Below, piece after piece: positions 1 to 9,488 of a stretch of 64,000 nt of DNA; the first letter of the stretch is position 1, and each line of letters starts with the position of its first letter. The stretch lies in the NCBI GenBank assembly GCA_028753945.1, contig JAPNXP010000018.1, forward strand, positions 1,054,001 to 1,118,000, written 5' to 3'. This DNA is from Hexactinellida sp. DTS-2022. Taxonomy: Eukaryota > Porifera > Hexactinellida. The position numbers were made by a program, and so were the translations under genes. The notes below the pieces were generated by a model. It was not told where the DNA came from and did no database searches. It saw only the letters and a list, made by a program, of their open reading frames with translations.

Positions 1-3000
1 GATTTTGTCTTTTTGTTAACAATGTTTTTAATCCCAAAACGCTTCCGTTTGTTGGTCCTCTTGCTATCGTTACCTTCTTCTGTGATCCCCTCCTCAATCA
101 AGTGAGAGAACTAAAGAAACAGCATAATTAAACAGTAGAGTAGATGGATTAATTGCTCTGTTTAACACGTATTTCTTATTACCCAAAGTGTGCTATTAAT
201 AAATAAAGTGCACAACCTACCTCATCTGCAGCTGCAAAGAGACTCGTGTCAACTTCACCATATTCTGGTTGCCTAGAAGAATCAATGTGTAATTAGATTG
301 AATATTGTTCTTTTCTACTTTCCTAATGTTAGTTGTTAAATTGCTACATCGAATCACATAATCACTAACTTGGCCTCATCACTACGAGTTTCTCGTATAA
401 GCATCCTTTCGTAACTCTCCTTGTTGAATGTTACATCAGTGAGCTCTTCCCCTGAACTGCCAAAGTCGGAGCCATCGATATCTTGAGGGAATTAGTTCAT
501 TACTTTGATAAATAATAAATTGAATACGTCATGGGAATACTACTAAATTCAAGTTTCTAATTAGTGAGTTTGATTGATTTACTATCGGGTTTCGGAACAG
601 AACTTAATTGCTAGTTTAAAATCTAACTTTAAGATGAACCACATTCTGTACTTAATATCTTAACAATCGACCCAAATGGTCAATCTATATAATTAATTTG
701 TTTATTTGTTTGGCGGATCTGGATTGTACCGAAGAACATATAGAACAGGTAAGCATGAATATAATATTCTAGCTGGTATCGAAGGGTTCATTCAATACGC
801 AACAGCAGGCTAGTAAATAACAAATTTGTAGCAAACAGGTGTTATATGTTTCCTGTAAATCAAGCTGTTGCTGTTGATATGTTACATTTTTTCAGCTATA
901 TTCTGGTAACCATACAATGCTCGTGAGCGATTAAACATATGGAGACAAGCTAAGAATCCTAGAATTTAATTTAATTAATCTGAAAACATAATGAATATAA
1001 CAGAACCCATTTAATTAATGAAACTAAGTAGAAGAGAGCGAATTAAGATTAATTATACAATTTGCACCTACCAAAGTCTTCAATATCCGAGTTGCTAGAA
1101 GCACTCGACTCCGATTGTTCAGTTTTCCTCTTCTTTGTTTTTTTCTTCAAATCTCTAAAATAAATAACAAACAAATATTGTGAGATAGAAATATAACACA
1201 ATATGGTTTGTAAATTAAATTTTGTTCTAATTTAAGATCTAAGACAAGAGTTCATCACTTTACGTAACATCTAAAATCACATTAATTAAACGATGATAAT
1301 TATCTCTTGAGTTAAAGCTACGTTGCAGTTTACCTCAATGGAAATATATAAAATGGCATAACTCTTCAACAGAGACATGCTTATTATTAGAACCCATTAG
1401 CCATTGAATCGACCTTCGCTCTAGTACCCGATATATGATCTTCATGCAAAATTAAATGTAAATATTAGAATCCCCTTATTTTAGGAAAAATGATAGAAAC
1501 ATTATCAAAAGCACTACTCCAGTACACAAACTTGTACTCGCTGTGTCTTACTCTCATTATACTATTCGCGCTCTACTTGCTCGTCAAGGTGTACCGCTAT
1601 GCCAAACTCTACAGTTATGTCAGATGGAAACTGCCGGGACCCAAGCTGGACCATCCAATTCTTGGTATACGAATTCAGAAACTGACGGGCAAAACGTTTC
1701 GAGAGTTTGAAGACAAATTGAAGGATTACCCCCGGTTCTGCCGGATGGTAATCGGTCCCATATTGATGATTTACGTGACCGGGCCCGAGGTGGCACAAAT
1801 CATATTCAACCAAGCAGACTCAAAGAATCAAACTTTTAACTACATGATGGAGCCATGGTTGGGGAAAGGGCTTGTGCTGAGTAATGGGGCATATTGGAAG
1901 AGGAACAGGAAACTTCTCACTCCAACTTTTCACTACAAAAGCTTAAAAATCTTTGTTAAAATAATCAACAAGTCCTGCGATAGGTTAACGCAGATTATCA
2001 ACAGAAACTCGAATGCTGATGATCCAGTCGAGTTCTATCCCCTGGTCAGCAACATGACACTGGAAGCTATTCTCAACTGCATTTGCTCCAAAAACTCCGA
2101 TCTTCAACTCAACCCAGACTCTAGCTGCAGGGAGATGCAGTACATAGAGGGGCTAGAGAAGGTAAGGGAAGGGATGGGCGAGAGGTTCGGAGGTGGGCTG
2201 CTCAGCATATTCGATATATTCTACTATCGGAGAGAAAAGGGAAAGGGGTTCTTGACCGGGTCCAAAATGACCAAACAGTACATTCTCTCATTGATACAAG
2301 AGAGGAGAGCTGCGACTCGTAAAGAAGAAGGAAACTACGATATGTTGGATCTCCTCATGATGTCACGGGACGAAGAAGGGAATGGATTAACGGAGAAAGA
2401 AATAATCGATGAACTCAACACGTTCGTATTCGCAGGGCACGACACAACTGGGTCAACAAGTTCATTCCTGTTCTACCTCCTAGCCAAGCACCCTGAGCTC
2501 CAACAGAAGTGCAGAGACGAAGTCACGAGTGTGATGGGAGATAGGAGCGAGGTTGAATGGGAAGATATTGGGAAACTCACATACCTCACTTGCTTCATTA
2601 AGGAGTCAATTAGACTCTACAGCCCAGTGATCAGCATTTCAAAAAAACTGAAAAAGCCCATAATGATAGACGGTTATGAGATACCAGCGAATATAAGTAT
2701 AGATATTGGAGTTGGAATGATTCACAAGAATGCTAAGTACTGGCCAGATCCCTACAAATTCGACCCAACAAGATTCAGCGAAGAGAACATGAACAAACAA
2801 CACCCTTACGCGTTCATCCCATTCTCTGCTGGCTCAAGGAATTGTATTGGACAGAATTTCGCTATGGCTGAGGTCAAGATTATAGCTGCCAAGTTAATTA
2901 AGAACTTTCAAGTCTCTCTTCTACCTGGCTACGAGATAGATCCTACCGTTAAAGTGGTGCTAGCATCCTCAGACAACCTCCCTCTCATTTTCAAGCCGAT

Positions 3001-6000
3001 AAACTAAAACTAATGCATGCTTAATTAATTAAGATTATACATAGATATGGAGGCTAGTTGGTTGTCAGTGATTGCCCTATGTTAATAATTGTTTTAGATA
3101 AACTAATTGTAGGTTGGTTTCATAAAATACTTGAATTATTGTTGAAAATGTTATATTAAAGTTGTCAAATGTTCTAGATGGATGCACAAAATAGGTGTTT
3201 ACAAGTATTAGAGTGGTATAAATAATTACCTCATAAAATTAGGAGCTATTTCTTTATCAGGCTGGGTGTCCTCTTCATCTGATAACAACTTATCTAGAAA
3301 GTAGAAACATAGAGTTATTGACTTACAGAACTCTTGATTAAATAAATAATTAAATAAATTAAAACATACCCGAGCTTTCTCGTTGTTTCCGGGTTTTGTG
3401 TTCTTGTAGCTTGAAGTACCTGAGTAATTGAATAAAGTTAAGCAAATGTCCCATTGTAATATCAGTAGCTCTAAATCAAACGCATACTCAGTATAAATAC
3501 ATGCGCGGAGTAGCAGCCGCTTAGCAATGGAAATAATATAAAATCAATGCTTTGTATAAACATACTGGTAGTAGAACTGTTCGTCCTCGGGAATGCTGTC
3601 GGGCTTCAGGCTTAAGAAAGCTGCTGAATTAACTAGAGAAGAAATCAGTGGGTTAGGAGAATACTCATTGTTGGTACAATACAGGGATTCTAATGAGAAG
3701 ATAATCTATTAATACAAACTGTAGTATTGTTAAATTAATATACTATAAATAGTGAGTAATAAAATTAACATTAAGAAATAATAATGAGAGGCGAAAGGTT
3801 AATTAGACATATCAAAAGAGTTATGTCGACATTCAAACAAAATACGATTCTCCAGAGAATGAATGGAACTAGTAGGAAGCGTTAATCGATTGTATGGTAA
3901 GGATCCTCCTACACGGTTAAACCAACCTGGTACTTTGTCAATGTCTCTTTGTTTATGTTTGGTAGTTAATTTCTAAAAAAATTAAGTAAATAAGCTGAGA
4001 ATTAAGTAAAATATCTACGTTTCTAACAACTCACTTGCATCAGAGAGATTCCCTGGCCTAACAGATGAGAATATTCATTATACAAAGACCAGGAATTTAA
4101 TTTGAATGTTGAGTGTATTACAAACCTGATTCCTTTTTCTTGGGAACTTTGTATACGAATTTATCCAGAAAACTAAATAGATAATCATTTTCAAACACCT
4201 TTTCTAGCTTAAATAACAAGAAATAACATTACCTATTCAAGCTAAAGCTCTCAAAAGGATCACCATCAAATCCAGACTTCTCAGACTGTTAGGAGACAAT
4301 TAAAAATAAAATATAAATTTATAGTTTTGTATAAACTCACATAGATAAGCTGCTCAGCAAAAGAACGAGCTGATGGATGAAAGTGCTTACAAATCTAAAT
4401 AAAAAATTTATTTATAAAATCTGTGAAAATAAGCACTCCTGGTTTTGAAGGCATATTAGAGTGTAAATTTTACATTCTAGTTTTCTAGAATGGAACTCTA
4501 ATTTTTATAAGATTACACTATAATCAAATCCTTAAAAACACTGAGTGCACTAGTATGTGGGCGGCTTACAAGCGATAGCTCCCAGAGACAGGAATAGTCC
4601 GCGTTAGAGAATAGAGGGTTTCGAGAGTTCATATCGTACCGGGGCGCAGATGGGGCACTATCAGGCGGGTTAGTGCCCTCCTGCGATTCGTCATTCGAAG
4701 AGTCCAAGTCTTTGAATCTCTCTTCTTCTGACTCTCTATCTACTGGCTGGGTTATGAGAGTCCTGAGGGCATTGTCTCTCTGAAACAACTACAACACAGT
4801 GTACTAGTGTAATGGCAATAGATTGAATTAAGATAGTGTAAGTACTAACCAGCTCACAAAGGTTAAGAGCAGCGCAGAGATAGTTGGACCGGTGGAATAC
4901 CGTAGATTGCAAGAGTCTCTTCACAAATGACTAGAGAAGAGATTCATGAGTGAGTTTATATTTGAATATTCATTTACGAGATGGTTAGTACCTTATTTCT
5001 GTTTAGAACAGAATCTCCTTTGAGAGTTCGAAATATTAGATTGAGAAATAGAGACTACAAAACAGGACAAGTATTAATCAGTTATTAAAGTCCTATCTTT
5101 GTGTGACGCAGATAAAAACATACATGTTTGTTGCTTGACACTAACTCTCTATCGAACATCTTTTCGTACAAAACTTGGTGAAAACGATCAGATATCTGAG
5201 GTCTAACGGATCGAAATATAAATAAACAATTGGCAAATGCGCATATCAGTTCCTCTTACTTAGTATTGATAAGCTGGAATAGAAAGAGAAGTGACTGGAG
5301 GCTGGTACTGAAGGTCCCGACGTGCACTACCTTGAATAGCGTGTCTATCTGCTCAGAAAACAGCTGATCATCTTTCACTACACACCATAGAGATAACGCT
5401 ATTATTATCAAACAGTTGCGTGGTAATATATAACTAACATTCAGAGAAAGGGTACGCTCTCTGAACACCAGATAAGAGAGAGCTCATCACTTTCCAGTTA
5501 GCTTCGTTCTTCTTACTATAAACCTAATGGAATAGTATAATTACAATAAATAGTGCAGACGTAGTTCAGTTATCTTCTTACCCTAAAGAACGCGAAATAT
5601 ATCATTATAAGCTTGTTCGCCAGCTTTACATCTTCGCGGGAAAGGACAATCTGGTTTAGATAATTAAATCCGTATTGTCTACCAAAGTAAATACCAACAA
5701 TAAAATTAACTCAAAGTGCATGGCTAACAACACGAGTACTTACTGGGCTTTCTCGCTAATGTTTGCCCTGTTAATCAGTCTCTCTACCTCTTCACACACT
5801 ACGTACTTCATATTAGGGTGTCTAGAATCTATTCAATTAAACACAAGATGACATTAACTAATTCTATAAACTAACTGTTTCAGAGTAGGAAGAAATAGTA
5901 TAATAGGGAAACGAATTTACTTGCATTATCGCGTTAACCTACACTAACTGAGTTTGAATAGAAGATACTGTGATTTAGATGCAATCTTCTTTGATGGATC

Positions 6001-7306
6001 AGCAAGCTTATCAACCAAGGCAGACAGCAATACCTAGCATAATATTAACTACAGTTATAGCTCAAAACCCTATGCAACAGTACGAACAGACCTGCTCTTG
6101 TTCCGGCTTCGTAGCAAGCATTTCAAACAAATACCCTACATCCATAAACAGTTACAATCTATCCACTATAGTAATATAGAGCGGAGAAAACGTACCAATT
6201 GATTTGGCTTTAACATCTGTTACCGTATCGTGTGCGTACTTCTAATTCAAACAAAATAAAGACTGATTTCAATACTGGCCCACTACATAGTAGTCGGCAC
6301 AGTAAAGAGATATTAGAAAGTGAATTAACAAATTAGATTACTCACTTTAACTAGTTTTATGAACTGGATGTAGTTTTCTTTAAGCTTGTGTTCAAATAAA
6401 GCAAACATTATAGCACGATCTCTATCTGTATTATATTTCAGAGATTTCAGTCCAACATAATACTGTAAAGGAAATAGTAATTTAGTGTCAGTATATTTCT
6501 AAAGAAATATAATCCAATACGTACTTCACCCAGAGATCTCAATTTCCTGTCAGGAAGAAGAGAAGTCCATAACTGTCTCAACGAATCTGAAAACCAAAGA
6601 TTATACATGTAGAGTTGGCAATAATTAATTAATTAAATACATGTCCATATACCATATTGTACATGTCCAGTTAGTACATGTTCATTTGCCAATAATCAAT
6701 AAAATTAATGCATACAATATTACCACATGAATTGAGGGCCACTCTCTTTTCATTCTTTCCAGCCAAATTGAGGAGAGCATAAACAGAAGCCAGATTGTGG
6801 ATTGGGGATTCCTAAATACAAGACACCAGTAGTATAGCAATATTACTACAGGTTAATAACAAGGTTAAAAGCATGGTTATTATTACCTGTACTAACAGCA
6901 CATGAGCAGAGAGTTTGTCACTTAGTGTCCCAGTCACGAGAATATTGCGTAGCCACTCATTGTCACTTTTATTAACCTTCTCTTGGACTAATAAATATGT
7001 ATTTGGAGTTAAATTATTGAGTATAGAACAGTTAACAGAATTGTATATTTATCTCTCAGTGAGTTATTAGAATAAATAATCACCTAATTTAAAAGCTGCT
7101 GTGTCAACAGAGATTAACTTCTCTGCTTCTTGCAAAAATCTATCTGGTATCTTGGCGGCAGTTCCAGGAGAGAGTTTTAGTTTCAAATACAGATCTCTTT
7201 GCTGAAATAAAGAGATAGTCCAATAGCCAGAGTGAAATACAAGTAAAATCAGTTTAGCAATACTTACCATTTCAAACCACACAGAATCATTTGTGATAAG
7301 TGGCAT
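1..7306 (-). CDS. CEBPZ: CEBPZ / NOC1-type CBF-domain ribosome biogenesis factor (partial at 3' end)
   Basis: Family role: nucleolar NOC1/CEBPZ factor needed for 60S subunit assembly. About 20 short exons read leftwards from an ATG at 7304-7306 (first exon 7268-7306, second 7084-7201), with GT..AG introns mostly of 50-80 bp. The clearest matches are EQIDTLFKVVHVGTFSTSLQ near 5300-5360 and the CBF-domain stretch near 4320-4780 (RNPLFSNADYSCLWEL, then KHFHPSARSFAEQL), both of which align closely with human CEBPZ. Downstream exons at 4233-4290, 3540-3620 and 3229-3290 continue the domain (GFDGDPFESFSLNR, then an FLDKFVYK stretch). An acidic and lysine-rich tail follows (1075-1156, 420-480, 235-275, 1-100). 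The human N-terminal disordered part is missing or very short. The last codons lie beyond base 1. The intron 1157-3228 carries a P450 gene on the other strand; the exons flanking it join in phase (ATG AG|A GAT). Confidence 0.9.
1490..3007 (+). CDS. Cytochrome P450, CYP4-like, microsomal
   Basis: Single-exon 505-residue P450 of normal length. There is a hydrophobic N-terminal anchor at about residues 15-35, followed by a proline-rich hinge (KLPGP). The I-helix oxygen-activation motif AGHDTT is at residues 315-320, the K-helix ExxR appears as KESIRLYS, and the heme-binding loop PFSAGSRNCIG has its thiolate cysteine at residue 452. By family it is a heme-thiolate monooxygenase anchored in the endoplasmic reticulum that uses NADPH-P450 reductase. 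The motifs look CYP4-like, but the subfamily and substrate cannot be read from sequence. It lies entirely within an intron of CEBPZ on the opposite strand. The start follows TTATTTTAG by 5 nt, which looks like a 3' splice site. All catalytic motifs are intact, so it is probably functional. Confidence 0.93.
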   Translation: MIETLSKALLQYTNLYSLCLTLIILFALYLLVKVYRYAKLYSYVRWKLPGPKLDHPILGIRIQKLTGKTFREFEDKLKDYPRFCRMVIGPILMIYVTGPEVAQIIFNQADSKNQTFNYMMEPWLGKGLVLSNGAYWKRNRKLLTPTFHYKSLKIFVKIINKSCDRLTQIINRNSNADDPVEFYPLVSNMTLEAILNCICSKNSDLQLNPDSSCREMQYIEGLEKVREGMGERFGGGLLSIFDIFYYRREKGKGFLTGSKMTKQYILSLIQERRAATRKEEGNYDMLDLLMMSRDEEGNGLTEKEIIDELNTFVFAGHDTTGSTSSFLFYLLAKHPELQQKCRDEVTSVMGDRSEVEWEDIGKLTYLTCFIKESIRLYSPVISISKKLKKPIMIDGYEIPANISIDIGVGMIHKNAKYWPDPYKFDPTRFSEENMNKQHPYAFIPFSAGSRNCIGQNFAMAEVKIIAAKLIKNFQVSLLPGYEIDPTVKVVLASSDNLPLIFKPIN

Positions 7307-7705
7307 GCTACTCTATAATTTCTAAGAAAAATATCACAGTTAGGGCTTATAATCCTGGGATAAATATAACGAAATACAATTAATTAATTGATAATTTTGA
7401 ATGAAGTTTTATAAAGGACAAAAGGAAAACTATGGAAAATGATTTCGAAAAACCTTCAAGTAGAAATTGAAATTATTCATCCTGTAATACATTAATGAAA
7501 ATTGGAATTATCCTATAGCAATGTACTATAGTTAAATCAATCACACTTAAATAATTGTCACAAAAAAATCCAAACAACGAAATTCGGGTCCTGGGCATGG
7601 GATTGAAAACAAAAATATGTTGGATTTTCGACATTTTATGTTTAAATTTCTAACAAATTGATAATTCCTAAACCCACTACAATTGAATAATTATAATATT
7701 CCTAG
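7307..7705. other. Intergenic AT-rich spacer between CEBPZ and the phosphatase
   Basis: Lies between the CEBPZ start and the 3' end of the phosphatase, both on the minus strand. It must hold the CEBPZ promoter and the phosphatase 3' end. I see no repeat or motif in it that I can name. Confidence 0.5.
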
Positions 7706-8647
7706 CTAGCTCTCGTCATCTCGTTTGAGTGACAGTGGCCTGGTCTTCTTCATGATCTGCTGCGCCAGGGCTGGGGTAGAAACACACAGGAGTTTCCGAC
7801 TCATGATGTCCAGCTCCCCCCCTTCGATGTCCATGCAGACGCCGCCCGCCTCCTCCGCTATAAGCACCCCGGCCGCCATGTCCCAACAGTGGAGGCCAGT
7901 CTCGTAGTACGCGTCAGCGCACCCGCTAGCCACCATGCAGATGTTCAGAGCAGAGGAGCCCAGCGACCGGATGCCGTGGCACTGGTCGGGCGCGGTGGCC
8001 AGAGAGAACATGTTGTCGCGATTTGCCGTGGCCCACTCCACGAACCTCTGGCTGCCCCACTCACAGAGAACGAACGCCTTACTGAGCTCTGTTTGGCCGC
8101 TAGCATGGATCTTGTCTCCATTGAGGGTGGCGCCTCTCCCGCGACACGCGGCGTACATTTGGTCCAGGATGACATTGTACACCACGCCCACCGCTGGCTT
8201 CTTGTCCACCCATAGACCGATGGAAATGGCCACGAAGGGAAACCCGTGCACAAAGTTAGAAGTCCCATCTATGGGGTCGATTATCCAGGTTGGGGATGCA
8301 GTGAGTTTGCATGAATCAGTGACTGACTCCTCTCCTATCAGGGCGTGAGAGGGATACACCTTACGAATGCGGTCAAACAGCAGCTTCTCCACCTCGAGGT
8401 CGGTCTTCGTAACGACGTCAGAAGAGCAGGACTTCTCCTCGAATGCCGGCTTTTCCTTCTGCCTCAGAGCAGCCTGCGCTACCTTTCCCCCCTCGGCAGC
8501 TATCTTCAGAGCGAAGTCGTAATACTCTAGGAACTCTGGGTTACCCACACTTGTCGCCATGCGTCTTGCCTGTATTATCGAATTAGTTTTGCGAATGGAA
8601 TAGCGAATAGATCCTGTGTGTAAGAGTGCACGCAAGGATTTTAGCAT
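7706..8647 (-). CDS. Inositol monophosphatase family protein
   Basis: Single-exon, 313 residues, Mg2+-dependent sugar-phosphate phosphatase fold. Metal-binding motifs are intact: GEES (metal-ligand Glu), then IDPIDGTSNFVHGFPF (the DPxDGT signature), and near the C-terminus CWDMAAGVLIAEEAGG (the WD..AG signature). By family it hydrolyses myo-inositol monophosphates to inositol, feeding phosphoinositide synthesis. The N-terminal 30 residues are basic, with Ser/Arg and no acidic residues (LKSLRALLHTGSIRYSIRK), and could be a mitochondrial leader. Alternatively, translation may start at the internal ATG at 8558-8560 (MATSVGNPEF), which would give a normal cytosolic length. I cannot decide between these starts. 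Confidence 0.92.
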   Translation of the reverse strand: MLKSLRALLHTGSIRYSIRKTNSIIQARRMATSVGNPEFLEYYDFALKIAAEGGKVAQAALRQKEKPAFEEKSCSSDVVTKTDLEVEKLLFDRIRKVYPSHALIGEESVTDSCKLTASPTWIIDPIDGTSNFVHGFPFVAISIGLWVDKKPAVGVVYNVILDQMYAACRGRGATLNGDKIHASGQTELSKAFVLCEWGSQRFVEWATANRDNMFSLATAPDQCHGIRSLGSSALNICMVASGCADAYYETGLHCWDMAAGVLIAEEAGGVCMDIEGGELDIMSRKLLCVSTPALAQQIMKKTRPLSLKRDDES

Positions 8648-9488
8648 TTAAATAACAATGTTAGTTAGCTACTCTTCTGAACTAGTATAATATTGATACT
8701 AGATTAGAGATCAAAATTTGTAATGCCTTCGGATAATTTAATGCAGCTCTATTCAATAACATAAAACAAATTGAGATCAATAATGCATTACATATGCCGT
8801 AGGACTATACACCTCATAGTTAATAAAAAATGATACGGATATGGCTCGTACAGATAGTGAGCGGAGATTTCGTGTGAGTTCTCAGAGCAGACATCAGCTG
8901 TCGGCCGGAGTGGATCTGCTCGTCACGTGGTTATCAAGCGGCTGTAGAATAAACAGTATAAATAATACACACAATGAACTCAAATAAAATTACCTGATTA
9001 TTGTCAGTAATGTTTAATAAAGCGATTAAATAGGAGTCATATTTGATTGCAGAAAATGAATTGAACATTTAGAATGATTCATATTTTGTTTTATAATTTG
9101 TGAACAATAGCAGCAAGTATAAATTAGCAGTAAAGTAAATTGACTAATTATCAAAACCATTCTATACACAAATAAGAATGGCTACTTCAGGCGGCTATTT
9201 AGCTAAAGTTTTAGTGTTGGAAGCGAAAAATGGTTATTGGGATACTGTATGGACAATCCTCAAGCATAAGCCCTATCTGATTCATGAAAATTCATGAAAA
9301 TCGAAATCAATATAGGGGCTAACTTCCAACGGGTTCAATAGGTAAACAGATCTGCTGTACATTAATTTACAAATATTTTATGTGAATTATTATTGTTGTT
9401 GACAATTCAAATAGAGGTACCGCGTAGTGGTTAAGTGATCATTCGCGAAGCGACTGAGACCGAAGGGCTCATAATAGATAGAATTTGT
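8648..9488. other. Intergenic region with a SINE-like fragment
   Basis: AT-rich spacer upstream of the phosphatase and downstream of WDR20. It contains a short tRNA-like repeat at 9414-9475 (listed separately) and a short direct repeat of AATTCATGAA near 9282-9300. Nothing else is recognisable. Confidence 0.5.
9414..9475 (+). repeat. tRNA-like SINE fragment, copy 1
   Basis: The sequence contains an A-box-like GTAGTGGTTAAGTGAT, then GCGACTGAGACCGAAGGGCTC, the layout of the 5' half of a tRNA-derived SINE. A diverged second copy in inverted orientation is at 59618-59671. Two dispersed copies of the same promoter-like block support a mobile repeat rather than chance. No complete tRNA fold or clear B box is visible. 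Confidence 0.5.
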
